Origin: Paragordius varius
Lineage: Eukaryota; Nematomorpha
NCBI GenBank assembly: GCA_964247055.1
Contig: OZ176058.1
Location: 3,038,001-3,102,000 of the forward strand
Length of the DNA stretch: 64,000 bases
Direction: 5' to 3'
Numbering within the stretch: position 1 is the first letter of the stretch; each line of letters opens with the position of its first letter. A model generated the notes under the pieces. That model did not search any database and was not told the origin of the DNA. It saw only the letters and a list, made by a program, of their open reading frames with translations. Positions 50,061-62,345 of this stretch are shown here, one piece after another. The position numbers and the translations under genes are program-made.

Positions 50061-50580
50061 AGATGTTTTTTTACACAATGAAAACATTTTTAATTTATCG
50101 ACAGATTTTAACTTTTCCAATTTGATATGGCATAAGTAATAACTGTCATTGAAGTTTTATGATTAGCAGAATGAGTTAATTAAGAAATTGAGTTTCAACA
50201 ATTTCATTATTTCCAAATAAATAAATATATAACGCGAATGTCTATAAAAATTATTTTTTAATTGTCAGTAACATATTGTTTGTGGCCTTTAAATACTATA
50301 TTTTTTGCAGTAATTTTAGTGCTTTAAATTTGAATTTGGCTTTAAAATATAGGTCATATATATGTATAAATACTGAAACAGTTGGTAAATTATGGACAAT
50401 GAGCCCCTGTATAAATTTTTTTATCTTTTTTGTGCCTGTTTTGACATAATTTCATAATTATTAAAATGATGTTAAAAGAAATTTTTTATAATTGTCAAAA
50501 AATATTTTTTTTTGTTAAACTCATTTTTTAATTAGCATATTAATTTAGTCTAAATTTTTTATCGCTGCTCTCTACCAAAC

Positions 50581-53500
50581 ATGATAATGAGATACTATTG
50601 CGTCTTTATGCTTATTATTTTAGTGCCGCATTTTACTGAAAGCACCCAAGCAAAAGCAGATTTGTTAGAAACTTCTAATTATAAAAATTACATATTTGAT
50701 AATGATTTTAATGTTGATGATGTAGAGAGGGAATATTTTTACCATAAAAATGGCAACAGGAACAAAAACTTTAACTTTAATTTAAACGATTTTCGCGATA
50801 GAAATACTGTTAACAATCGTAGCAATACAAATTTATTGTTATATAAAAGTTTTACAGCCGCCATTCAAGAAAAAATAAATAATCGTTCCTTAATTAACAA
50901 TAATAATTTTTCAAATAAAACGTTCGAGAATCCTGGAGATGAACCCATAACTTGGTTCGTAACTCAAGATTTGATCCCAGATATCTTGAAAGATTTTTAT
51001 CAAACAAATATTCTGATTTTCGGGACGACAAAATCCATAATTAATCCGACACAAAGGGCCACACAAAAGTTTTACATGTTATATTTGAGATAGGTTTTAA
51101 AAGCAAATTTATGAAGTATATGATTATAAATTATTTAATCGCAAAATCGAAAAAATACCAGATTAAGCTATTTTGTTTAATCAAATCTGAGCGCGTTTAT
51201 CAAATTCGCTATTTTTTGTTCTATGCCTTTTTTAGCAAATTATTTATTATTGTATTGGCTTAAAGTAGGTCCAAAAAGGGAAACAGCTTCTGTTGATTTT
51301 AAAATTCAGATATTAAATCCAATTAGACAAATTTATTTATACTATTAGGATTACCTCAAACCATGGCTCCATTTCTTCGAATAAAATTTATAAAAAACGT
51401 CGAAACACTAAACAGTCTAATATTCAAGTGACTAGCCGTAAAAATAAAACTGTTGCCAACACGTCTGAGGCACCAAAAAATGACATCAATAAACCTCAAC
51501 TCGAGAGCGAAGGTAAGGGGGACAAAAAGAGCAATGCAGAAAAAACAGCTGATCACGATGTTAAACGTGATATAACTGACGCTCAGATTCAAAAAATCAA
51601 TGAAAAAGATAAAATGTCATCTTTTGAAAATTTGGATAGAGTGAAACAGCCAATACCGCAATCTGAGGTTGCAAAGCAACGGAGATATTATAATAATCCA
51701 TACAATGATAATAAGAATGAACCCATTTTAGTGACAAATAGTTTTGATCATACAGATCAAAAATACAATAATCTAAACAACCGTTTCTCCAAAGTAGGAC
51801 ATATTCGCGAAGGATTTCAAGGGCAAAATGACTTCAATAATCGAAATTCAGTTCCTTCCCATTCCGCTAATTACTTTGCGAGTCATTACGAAGACAAAGA
51901 CGCTAATAATAGAGAAAATGCCAATTTGGACAAAGACCAGAACGCACCCAAAGAAAAGGGTAATCCAAACTACTCACCTGCCTTCAAACCGTTAAATATT
52001 GTTCCTAAACGCAAATTTTATACACCAAGGCCACGATACCCATCGAACATTATTGAGAATGAATCAAAATATGGTGATTTAGCTTTAGAACGATGGCAAC
52101 AGAAACCTCAAAGTTCTAATAATAGAAACCCTGACTTATTTCGAAGAGTGTATGGAAGTGGACAGCCGACGAGAACTCACCTAAATAGCCCTAACTATCC
52201 TCCCCAAGACGACTATAGAAGCAAGTATGAAGCGCGACTCCATTATTACGAACCTAGTAATATTAACAGGTAATAAAAAAATTATTTTTATCATTATTAT
52301 ACATTTCCCAGGTCTGAAAATATATATAATATTCAAAAAACATCCATTTTTAATGCACCATTTTTTTTACCGGTGAAGATAACGGTCTACACGGTAAAAT
52401 TAAATATATAGACAAAACGTAGTTGTCCAAAACTTCCAATTAAAAATTTTTATCATTCTGACACATAATACTAATCATCGAAAATATTTTTTTATTTTAA
52501 AATTTTTGCTGCAATTATGTGTGTTTTGTTAACAGTTATCCAAAAAATATTTTGCTTAAAAACAAAATCAGTTATAAGCCTTTTTTATAATTTTGGCGCA
52601 ACACTAAAATTTTTTGTCTAATTTAGAGCAACTATTAATGAAGATTTAAAACCAGAAGCTGAAACTGAAAATAATTTTAAAGGATTCTCTCAATATAATA
52701 GACACAACAATTTTTACAATAAGAATGTTAATTATGAAAAAAATAATGATCGAAATGCCGAATACATTACTGATCAAGGATCAGATGAATCAAAGTATTC
52801 TCAGACAAATATCAATGATTTTTCAGATATTGAGGAGCCACGATACCCACAGAATTTTAGAAATTCTGATATAAATACTCCAGGAACCAAACAAGGCAAT
52901 GGAAATTCTCAGCAAAGAAAATATGTTTATTCTCTCCAGCCTTCTTCTCCAAACAATAATAATTTATATAACAATGATAATAAGGAACCATATTACAATG
53001 CCAATTCCCAGCAAGATTATGTGAACAAGTAAGTGGTTATACGATACAAATTTGGAAAAACGGATTTTTTGGGTCATTAGATTGAACATAAAATATTTAC
53101 TGACTCATTTTTAATCATGAGTCCTTTTTGCTATTTTACTTTGGCCTTAAAAATATGCGATAAAATTGCTAATAATTTAAGTAATAATAATCTGTAAAAA
53201 TTAAAACAATAGATTGATTACATAGAGACAAATATTTTTAAAAAGATATACTTCAACCTAGATTTTTTTTAATATTACTAAATCATTAAGAGCAACCTAT
53301 TCAATAGAAAAGTAAATTAGTGATATAAATTTATTTTACAATTGTAATTAAATGATTTATATCTGCAACTAAGTAAAAAATATGGCTGTCTCTTGGAAAA
53401 AATATTTGTCTCATAGTTTTAAGGTCTTTTCTGTATAATTTCTATTTTTATTGTATTTTTTTGTATAAAACTACTTTTGCCTTTTAATAAAAGTTTAAAT

Positions 53501-54476
53501 GTTTGAACCGCTTTTTATTTATGACCAACGCCTTTTTGATTTGAGTTCGCGTTAAAATTTATGGAAAAAGGATAATTCAATGCTTCTTAAAATGTTCAAT
53601 ACATTTTTTACAGTGACACTCCAAATAAAGACGACCCATTGGAATTAGAATTAGATAATTCTTCACCACCCAATTCAGAGAACAGTCAAAAACCAGTTAT
53701 AACCCCCTCAGATCTTAGTTATGACGAAACAGCAAACGGGGAAAAAGACGAAGAACAGCTAATTGGCAAAAATGGATATAAGGGTTTACCCGATGACATG
53801 TCTTTCTGGAATTTTTTCTTGGGTTATGATAGCACTCGACAACCGTTTGTGGGTTCCTTTCTCAAATTTATAAGTGACATGTATCAAGATATACGGACAT
53901 ATGACATTAAATCAAAGTAAATCATATATGTATACACATATATATGCAAGCTAAAAATATACGGACAAAACGTAAATATTTACAGATGAATATATTTTTT
54001 TCAAAAGACAATGTTTTTAACCTTAATTTTTACATATAATAATATATATATATATATATTATGTAATTTGATTACAATTGTAAAATATATAATTGATCTT
54101 TTTCATATTTGCTTTTTAAAAATGATTTATATTTAGAAAAATCGGTAATTAGAAAGTATGGTTGTATTTGATAAAATATTTGTCTTCATATTTCTACGTT
54201 TTGTCCGTGTGATATAAGTATTTCTGTATATTAAACGGCTGAAAGAATGTGAAACATTAAATAAACTATCCGTCAATTCGATAATTTGTTAATATACCGC
54301 CTTAGGAACTCGATAGACTTTATTTTTTATACGTCTTTAATCATTGAATCGTCCTAAAATATGTTACTTACGTAAAAAATTGACAACTTTAATTAAAAAT
54401 TATTTCTACTCTTAGATTTAAATACATGAAAGCATACAGAGCTTACGAAAGGAATTTAAGCCGTGACTTAAATTAA
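50581..54476 (+). CDS. Unrecognised Asn-rich secreted protein
   Basis: Five exons, 724 codons plus stop, every junction in phase 2: 50581-51068, 51349-52269, 52627-53028, 53614-53916, 54416-54476. The N-terminus MIMRYYCVFMLIILVPHFTE is a signal peptide. The rest is hydrophilic and rich in Asn, Tyr, Asp and Gln, with runs such as NNNNFSN and PNNNNLYNNDN, a basic patch (YKKRRNTKQ) and several PRYP-type motifs. It has almost no cysteine and looks largely disordered. Near the C-terminus there is a more structured stretch (SFWNFFLGYD, FVGSFLKFISDMYQDI), then AYRAYERNLSRDLN. I recognise no family; a cuticle, silk or extracellular-matrix role would be a guess. Introns 3 and 4 each hold an M1 copy. 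Confidence 0.65.
53188..53455. mobile_element. M1 MITE in intron 3 of the Asn-rich gene
   Basis: It runs from 'taatctgtaaaaattaaaac' to 'ttctatttttattgta', with 'aaaatatggctgtctcttgg' on the inner right. It is about 268 bp and complete but diverged. Confidence 0.65.
53949..54230. mobile_element. M1 MITE in intron 4 of the Asn-rich gene
   Basis: The left side 'atatacggacaaaacgtaaa' plus 'aaaagacaatgtttt' faces the right side 'aaagtatggttgtatttga' plus 'tctacgttttgtccgtgtga'. A (ta)n run lies in the centre (54044-54060). Confidence 0.7.
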
Positions 54477-54524
54477 AAAGATTTCATTGGAAAATGGAGT
54501 TTTAAGTCTTATACTTTATTGGGG

Positions 54525-54791
54525 TACAGTATTTACAATAAAAATTGATATTATACGAACAAAACGTAAAAATTTAAGACAAATATTTTTTTCTATTAAA
54601 TTTTGATTTTTTTAATATAACTCATTGTTTAAAAGGAGTGATATAGAGATATAACTAGCACAATCTCTTGTATAAATTAGGATTGTAACTAAATAGCTTA
54701 TGTAGAAAAGTAGTTAGTATTGTTGTTTTTTAGATAAAAATATTTGTCTTTATATTTTTACGTTTTTTCCGTATAATCAATTTTTACTGTA
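54525..54791. mobile_element. M1 MITE between the Asn-rich and SOUL genes
   Basis: It starts tacagtatttacaataaaaa and ends 'aatcaatttttactgta', with both inner M1 arms present. The remaining spacer 54792-55166 should contain the SOUL initiator exon, which I could not identify. Confidence 0.75.
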
Positions 54792-55166
54792 ATATAGATC
54801 TCCATATATATCGATATTATAAATTAACCGATAATAAAAACATAAACAATTTAAATCTTATGGCCTAAAATAAATATTAATCCGCTAACTCTACTCATTT
54901 GTGTATGTATTTGCAAAAAATATTTTGTCCATTGATTACTCTTTCAAAAGTTTTCAGAGCACAAATAAAAGGAAACTAATAATATCAACCCAGTGACCAT
55001 TTTTATTAATTGTTGTTATACAACCTTATATTTAGAAAATTTTAGTTCTTTATTTTATAATTTTTCTTTTTCCTTTTAAATTTGATAAGGTTAGATGTTT
55101 TCATAATTCATATAATAAATTTATTCGCACATTCGTTGATGTTTGCATTTCTTCTATTTGATTTAG

Positions 55167-57492
55167 TGGAAAACCAGCTTTTTGTTCATGTTGGTGTCCC
55201 CCGTTTCGCTTAGTTTGTCGCAATTCGTTATATGAGGTTCGTCATTACCCAAACCTGACTGTCGTGACAGCTAAAGTAGACGGGACCGATTTTACGAGCA
55301 CAGACCTGCAAAAACATTATCGACTCTTATACCTTTACCTTAAAGGGCAAAATGATCAAAGTAAATTACAGTAAAACTTGAAATTATACGGAAGGACAAA
55401 ACGTAAAAATATAAAGACAAATATTTTTTCTAAAAGGCAACTAAACTACACTTTTTAAATCTTAAATTATTTCGATACAAAGTATATTATAGAGATATAT
55501 ATTGATAATACAATCAAATATATATTTTATTATTGTAAATAAATCATTTATATGAGAAACATTTTATTTGAAAAAAGTATGGCATAGAAGAAAAAATTTG
55601 TCTTTATATTGTTACGTTTTGTCCGTATAATTTCAGTTTTTACTGTATATTATATTATTAATCAGGCATGGTAAAAATATTTGCTATTGGGATTGAAGTT
55701 TTTTCAGATTATTAGTCTCAGATTTATGCTAATTTATTTGCGTTATTCACACAAACGCAAAATTAAGAGAAATATTCTAAAATAGTTACAGTGTTTTACA
55801 CCTTGAATTATCTTACATACTATAATATTCAAATTTTATAGGCATTACCAATTTACATTTCTGATTTCCATTTCGCAACCAAATGAGTTGTATATGAAAA
55901 AATTAAGATTAAAAAGTATAAGATTGTCTTTTTTATAAAGATCAGCATTCTTTTATTTTTGCCCGTATAGGTTAAAATTTTATTGTAAGAATTCAAGTTT
56001 GACATGATTTGATTTTTTTAACTTTTTTCCCAAAAGCTCTAATTTTATGTCATTTAGATGTTGAAATTCCTTTAACAACGCCTCTTATCATAAGCAGCCC
56101 CAAAACCGGGTTTTCACCCAACTATAATTATAATTTATTGCGAAACGTAAGTGAGGGACCATCTCTAACAATAGTTATTCCAACACCCTTTGACCTTAAC
56201 CCGCCTAAACCCTTAGATTCTAGGGTATGTTTAGACTGAAATTGAAATATATAGAGACAAAATGTTAAAAACTAAAAGAAATATTTTGCTAAAAATAGAA
56301 TTGATTTTATATTACAATTTTAAATTATGTAATTGGGTGTCTTAACAAGAAATTCCCTTTTTGGAACCCAAAATAAGATAAAAGAATGGTTTTTCTAAAA
56401 ATTAGTTGCCTTTTAGATTTTTTAATTTTTACTATAAAATGTTGTGTATTTTGTATAACTGGTAGATTTTAAAAATACTAATTTTGTTTGAATAATCATA
56501 ACTTTTGTTAATAGACTTTGCTTTTTAGGTTTTAAGAATTATACGCTAGCTGTAAAAAATTAATTTATCAGCTTAAATAAATATCTATATTATCCTTAAC
56601 TTAAAATAGGATTTTTCACAAGATATTTAAGTATAAAAATATTTCAAAAAATAAAAATATTCTCATTTTTTTCCTGTTAAGTAATACTTCTATTTATAAA
56701 TAAAAATATAGTTGCGAATTCGCCATTTGTGTACCAAAAAATATTATGTTCGAATGTTTGGTGGTCCCTATTTACCCGCCAAATTCTTAGAAAAATCTGA
56801 AGAATTTATCCGAATTCTACAACTCAATGAACAGGAATTGAAAAATGGATTTAATTTGGTCAATTATTTCCCGTAAACATCTAACCAATTTTTTTACACC
56901 AAAAATAGAAATTGAAATTGTATAAATTTTACTAATATTTTTAGACCGAAAAACAGTAAAAATTTAACAAAACTTTGAAATTATAAGACAAATATTTTTT
57001 CCAACCATGCTTCCCACATAAATATATCCAGTAAATATTGAATACGGACAAAACGTAAAAATATGAAGACAAATATTTTTTCTAAAAGACAACCATATTT
57101 TTTGAATCTTTTGTTTAAATATGACTGATTGTTTGAAATGAAAATAAATAGGAGTGTATAAAATGGATAACAATCAATTATGTATTTTATGATAGTAATT
57201 GAATGATTTTTATAAGATAAATTAAGGTTTAAAAAAGTATGGTTATCTTTTGAAAAAAATATTTGTCTTTATATTTGTTTTGTCCTTATAATTTCAGTTT
57301 TACTGTAATTAAAATCTAGTATATTAATTGAAAATTTAATATATGGTTGTCCTTTTAAAATATATTAATTTTGTCTGTATAATAATAATTTTTCATGAAA
57401 ATATTTTTAGGTTTAATCAAAACAAATTTTTGAATTTACACAATGAGATTTGGGTACCTGTGAGCAAATGGCAACCCAAGAGTCTATGTTGA
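55167..57492 (+). CDS. SOUL/HEBP heme-binding protein homologue (N-terminal exon not found)
   Basis: Four exons with matching phases: 55167-55360, 56058-56224, 56712-56872, 57411-57492, about 200 residues. Order and spacing follow human HEBP2/HEBP1: CPP then LYEVRHYPNLTVV (HEBP2 has SYEIRHYGPAKWV), YLYLKGQNDQ, IPLTTPLIIS (the conserved 'M/ITAPV' strand), IVIPTPFDLNPPKPLD, YYVRMFGGPY, and the closing NLHNEIWVPVSK (HEBP2: NRNNEVWLIQK). Family members bind heme or act in tetrapyrrole handling, though not all bind heme. The first exon opens with one base completing a codon and has an in-frame stop just upstream of the acceptor, so at least one upstream exon is missing from this model. Introns 1 and 2 have M1 copies 6-7 bp after the donor. 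Confidence 0.85.
55367..55647. mobile_element. M1 MITE, reference copy, in SOUL intron
   Basis: The 281 bp run from tacagtaaaacttgaaatta to 'atttcagtttttactgta', a near-complete palindrome: 'acggaaggacaaaacgtaaa' pairs with 'tgttacgttttgtccgtata'. Edges are TA, as expected for Tc1/mariner-type MITEs. It starts 6 bp after the donor of exon 55167-55360. Confidence 0.85.
56231..56436. mobile_element. M1 MITE in second SOUL intron
   Basis: It runs from 'ttagactgaaattgaaatat' to 'tttaatttttactata', with 'aagaatggtttttctaaaaa' inside. It begins about 7 bp after the donor at 56225. Confidence 0.6.
57027..57307. mobile_element. M1 MITE in last SOUL intron
   Basis: The left side 'aatacggacaaaacgtaaaa' plus 'aaaagacaaccatatttttt' faces the right side 'aaaaagtatggttatctttt' plus 'ataatttcagttttactgta'. 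It is about 280 bp. A further M1 left end lies at about 56952. Confidence 0.75.
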
Positions 57493-57576
57493 GATTACAA
57501 TCAGCCCAATATCACCAATAAAATTTTTTGTTCTAAATAAATTTATGTTTCTGAATAGTAATTTTGGATAGATCAT

Positions 57577-57816
57577 AAATATAGGCAAAACATTAAAACA
57601 AAGACGATATTTTTTCAACCTTGATAATTCCTACATAAACTTTATAATTGCAATATGGAAATATGTATATGAGTGTACCAATTTAAATCTCTTCTCCTTA
57701 TTTTGTAATGGAATCCGATGAGTTAAAATAATAACTAAGGTTTAAATAATAAGTTAAGATAACATTGTCTGTCTTTAGATTTCAAGTTTTATTCGTATAT
57801 TTACAATTTTTACGGT
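57577..57816. mobile_element. M1 MITE, degenerate copy after SOUL
   Basis: 'Ataggcaaaacattaaaaca' on the left and 'tgtctgtctttagatttcaa' with 'acaatttttacggta' on the right are weathered M1 blocks. It lies between the SOUL stop codon and the small-peptide candidate. Confidence 0.5.
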
Positions 57817-57970
57817 ATATTCATTATAAATTATGGTAATAAATGTTTTGAATAAACTATATAGAAATAAAACATGTTTATAATCTTTAAGTTGAATAAA
57901 AAGAGCTAATATAAAAACCAGATGTGTCATTATATAAGGCTTTTGAATTCTAGTTGGCATATTTATAAAA

Positions 57971-60423
57971 ATGTTGTGTTTAATATTTTTAAATTTATTA
58001 AAGTTATTATGTATATTCTATTTTTTAACCAATTTTGGTTTTATGGAAGCCAAATCCGCTAAATCCGAAATATCAAATAGGATGAAAGGTATCTATCTAA
58101 TAAAATTTATTTTTACCAATTTTATTATTTCAGAAGGTAACTTTCTAGTTAAATCTATAAATTAAAAAAGTTATATTAATGAGTTAATGCCGGTTGCCTG
58201 TTAAATTTATTTTTTGAAATGGTCTTAAATATTTAACACTTGGATACAACACACTCATTTTAGTCCTTCGATTCAAATTGGGGTAGTTGGATACCCCAGG
58301 CCTGTTTAAAATTAAATTCTTAAAAAAATATGGAAGGAATCAAAACCATGGCAAAATTTTACACTTATGTAACATTAATAAACTGAAATATATAAAAAAT
58401 TTTATTCAAAAATACTTGATATTACTTATTTTAAGCTAAAACCGAAAGGTAAAAATTTCGTCAGCATAACATGTGTCAAATTGTAAAATTAAAAAATATT
58501 ACAAAATAAACCGCTTTTTCTATTTCTATCAATGTTAGATGTAATTTATATAAAAAATTAGCTTTAGTTTTACCCTTAAAATTAAATGGAGACGATATTT
58601 TGTAAAAATTTCGTAAAATAAAAATGGCGTCGAAGTAGTTTGAGATGGATTTTTTTTTCAAAACAAAAATTTATTAAGATTTTTTGGCATATTTATATAA
58701 TTTTTATCAGGATAGAAGCATAAATTTAAATTGAGACCGTTACCTTGAGTAGTTTTTTAAAAATAGTAATTTAAATTTAGTCTGGGGTAGTTAGATACCC
58801 CAATTTGAATCGAAGTGTTAATAATAAAAGTCCAAACAAATATGTTAAAATTTTATAGAAATTTTATACAATTATGATATAATTTATAAATGTATTAACT
58901 TATTATGTTTTAACTGTCATATGAAAGAATCGATATATCACCATTAATTTTAATTACCTCGGTCAACTTTATAAGCTTTGGGTAAACGCTTATAAAAATA
59001 TTTGTCTTAAAATAAGAGATAATTTATATCTTAATTAAAATTTTGATCTTCCACCAATTTTCTAAATATTTATTAAATATTTTTAGTAAATGGATTTATA
59101 TAAGAAATCGCATCAATCGTTAATTTTAGTAAGTAACCCATTGGTTTACTGATTATTTTAAAATTGATTAGACTTTAATTTTACTTTATTAACAACGATA
59201 TAAGATATTAGGGTATAACTAAACTAGGGGTGTCCCACGCAAATATGGCTTCGCGGGCCATATTTTTGACCAAAAATCTGCCGGGCTGCTAAAATAAGGG
59301 AATTTTTTAAACATTGTCATAAAATTTAAATAAAAGTTTGGAAAAAATGGCCTAACTATTTATTGCACCAATTTTCGCTAATTTATTGCCAATAAAATTT
59401 TTTTAGTTAAATTATATTAATTTCACAAAGATTTACTAGTATATTCAAATTGTGGATTTACATTTAGGTATTTTAAATAATTGATAAATTATACATCTTT
59501 TAAATTGAATCTGTTTAATATCAAAAATCAAAAACAACATTTGACTATAAATAAAATTTTAACATTGATGCGATTTAATACGCTGTTTAACCATGAGATT
59601 CATATATTAAAAAAATTATTAAAAGTTGCGTGAGCTTATAAATTAAAAATTTTTACGGATCTAAGATAAATTTGATGACAAAAATCGAAATAAATATAAA
59701 ATTTTAAAGACTTGTATTTTTAGCGATTGATGCTAATTTGAGAAGAAGCAAAATTAAATAGGTGTTTAACTATCATCCAGATTTTCTAAACAAAGATTCA
59801 ATATCATCGTTGAACGGTTTCATATCGCTTTAAAAAACGCTAATATATTCGACAAACTTTATAATTAAAATTTTTTTTACAGGCAACCCAAAGTAAATGA
59901 CAATTGATCTGTAATGTTCTTGATTTTGTGAGCTATTCTTAATAAAAATCCTTTTGAAGTCTGTGGGATCATTTTATTATCAACTTTATATGGAAATATT
60001 AAACATCATTTAACATTTAAAAAACCATAGGCCAATATTGTTAGTATTCAATAGGAAGTTTTAAACATCATTTAACATATTAGGCCAATATGTGTAGTTA
60101 GTAATACAGTAATGAAATTTTAACAATAAAAAATGTAAGGACATTTATTTTTTTAAAAGACCATTTTTTTAATTTGATTTATTTATGATTCCTTAACAAA
60201 TTATAGGATGTATATTGGCAATACAATCAATTATATATTTTACAATTGTAATTAAACAGTTAGTATAGGAAAAATTAAGGTTTATATTTGTCTTTATGTT
60301 TCGTTGGTATAATTAAAATTTTATTTAAACTATTTAAAAATAATCTATATAAATTTTGTTTTTATAGGTCAAGTCAAAGTTGGCCTCATACGTGGACCCA
60401 CAACCCCAAGATACCGAATATAG
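57971..60423 (+). CDS. Candidate short secreted peptide gene, two alternative second exons
   Basis: Exon 1 (57971-58088) encodes MLCLIFLNLLKLLCIFYFLT and then NFGFMEAKSAKSEISNRMK, a clear signal peptide plus a short basic tail. It ends with a donor in phase 1. Option A: exon 2 at 60368-60423, after a good acceptor, adds GQVKVGLIRGPTTPRYRI and a stop (57 residues). Option B: a 45-nt intron (58089-58133) and exon 58134-58165 add EGNFLVKSIN (49 residues); the 45 nt can also be read through. Option A's exon looks protein-like in more than one frame. I recognise no family. This could also be part of a longer gene whose other exons I missed. Confidence 0.35.
58233..58821. mobile_element. TTAA-flanked element, complete inverted copy (589 bp)
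   Basis: It is the reverse-complement twin of 32631-33220: it begins TTAACACTTGGATACAACAC and ends 'caatttgaatcgaagtg' then TTAA, and the two lengths differ by 1 bp. It lies in the candidate intron of the small-peptide gene. Confidence 0.78.
59225..59295. repeat. Terminal part of hAT family 1
   Basis: Taggggtgtcccacgcaaat with 'ggcttcgcgggcc' matches the left end of the 48735 element. No partner end was found nearby. The flank 59296-60100 shows no other structure that I recognise. Confidence 0.5.
60103..60320. mobile_element. M1 MITE, degenerate copy
   Basis: 'Tacagtaatgaaattttaac' and 'aaaagaccatttttttaat' on the left, and 'aaggtttatatttgtcttta' and 'ggtataattaaaatttta' on the right, are M1 blocks. 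It ends about 50 bp before the candidate exon at 60368. Confidence 0.6.
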
Positions 60424-60843
60424 AATAGAATATCATTAAATGATTTAACTCTTTTTAATTCCAGTTTAATAGATAATAGATTTAAAACTTATTTTATAAA
60501 TCAAAGATTGGGATTGTACAAAATTATTTTAGCATAAATATGTCATTTTTTTATATTTATTATTTTTAAAAATATAAAAACAGGAATGAATTATAAAAAA
60601 ATTGCGAATATGGGTTAACAACTAACAATTATCCGAAAGATGTTGGAGCAATTAAATATCATAAAAAAACACAAAACTTTTATAAATAGTGCAGGTTTCT
60701 TCATTTTCCCTCCAATTGTTGGGAAAACATTCTGAGAAAATATAAAAATTTTATATTACTATTTAAAATTATGTAAAAATTTTATTAGAAAAATAGCTTA
60801 AACGACAATTTCAGTCGTAAAATTAAAATATGTGATTTCAGAA

Positions 60844-60846
<3 letters not shown>

Positions 60847-60890
<44 letters not shown>
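60847..60890. repeat. (TA)n microsatellite
   Basis: An uninterrupted TA run of about 43 bp. It is likely to be length-variable. Confidence 0.95.
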
Positions 60891-60893
<3 letters not shown>

Positions 60894-61263
60894 TATTATT
60901 TAATTTGTAAATTTTTTTGGGGCTACATCTGAATACTTTAACCTTTATAATTTATAATTTGATAATGAAGTATGTATATTGAAAATCTGTCGAATAACTA
61001 TGGAAATATTTTTTTAACATTTTTTGATAAGTACGCCTGGTATATAGTTTTCTGTCCAGTTATCTCTAAAAAGCACTGACAATATTGGGCCTAATGCAAA
61101 AACATGCATTCCTAACCTTTTAGGCGAAAATCATAATTAAATAATTTAAAACATTCATTCTAAATAAATACCCGCAATTTGTGATTGATCGCTCAAAATT
61201 TGGTTAAAATATAGATTAAATCGACTTCAAATGAGAATTACTTTAAAGCAAATTATTTAATAA

Positions 61264-61763
61264 CTAGCGTAAATCTCGTGCTGCTACACAGCCCGAGGAA
61301 GTCCTTCGGGTGAAAAAAGGGAGAATAAAATGATCCACATATGTGGATTATTTTGAAACATTATATAATAGCTATGATCTCATAGGAATTTCAAAACGGT
61401 GCATTCATACTAATATATTGTTTACTTGGGCGAAAAATAGATTAATTATTTTTGTGGACTTAATTTTTTTAAAAAAAATGGCGGGGGGGGGTAAAAAGAG
61501 GGCCTAAAAAGCTAGCCAACTATGTTCGGCTCAATCGAAAATAAGTAAAAAAAAATCATATTGGAAATCGAATGGTCCATCACGTTTTTCGGAAAATTGT
61601 CTCAAAGACACGATTTTTGTGGACTTTTGTTTTCAAAAACCCCGTTGTGGGCTTGAACTGAAGGCCTAATTCAAAAAAAAGGAAAGCTATTGTCGGGGCA
61701 TTAATTAATGATTATATTTTTACGACATTTGTTGAATGGGTCTACCGGTTTCCCGGAAACAGA
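61264..61763 (-). mobile_element. Helitron-like non-autonomous element, copy 3
   Basis: On the - strand it begins TCTGTTTCCGGGAAACCGGT after an A and ends with a hairpin (GCTGT-GTA-GCAGC), 12 nt, then CTAG followed by T; 500 bp. Internal blocks match copies 1 and 2. The stem pairs are kept by G-T wobble although the bases differ among copies. Confidence 0.75.
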
Positions 61764-62171
61764 TCCAAACGATTTTAAACTAAATTTTAGAGTATTAAAT
61801 TTGTAAAAACGAGATATTACTTAAAATAATGATCACATTTAAAACAACATAATTTTTCATTTTTCGAACGCAGAGTGTTGCCCTAAGTTTTTACTTGTAA
61901 AAAACTATATTCATGAAAATAGCGAAATTGAGAGAATTACGCTTTGTATATATAATTTATTAAAAAATAAACTAGATCATACGCATTCTAAATTATTTTT
62001 TAATATATTAAACTATGAAAGTTGCAATGAGATAACATATTTTTAATTTGTTAGTTCCAGAGTTTATTTATATGTCGTTGAAAGTTAATTAATATCTGAT
62101 TATAAAATCAAAAATTATTTAAATTCTGTCATAAGGCATTCAAAAACTTTTATGCCTAATCAATTTTATTA

Positions 62172-62345
62172 TATACCACATCACTCAGTCAAAAACATTT
62201 TTTCAAACAAATGCATGTTTAATTGTTTGAATGAAAAATAGTGCGTTGGGTTGGAAAAATGTGGCGTTCGGCTGAAAAAATGTTTGCTTGGTTGTCTTAG
62301 ATTGAAGTGTTGCATTTGGAAAAAGAGTTGCTTTTAACGCAATAA
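62172..62345. repeat. Degenerate fold-back element
   Basis: The left unit 'caaaaacattttttcaaaca' faces right units 'ggctgaaaaaatgtttgctt' and 'gttgcttttaacgc'. It belongs to the same family as 15153-15274. The rest of 61764-63165 has no gene or structure that I recognise. Confidence 0.55.

Noticed and set aside
56964-57173. 69-codon - strand frame
   Set aside because: Falls inside an M1 MITE; similar phantom frames arise in other M1 copies.
58476-58661. 61-codon - strand frame
   Set aside because: Inside the TTAA-flanked element 58233-58821.
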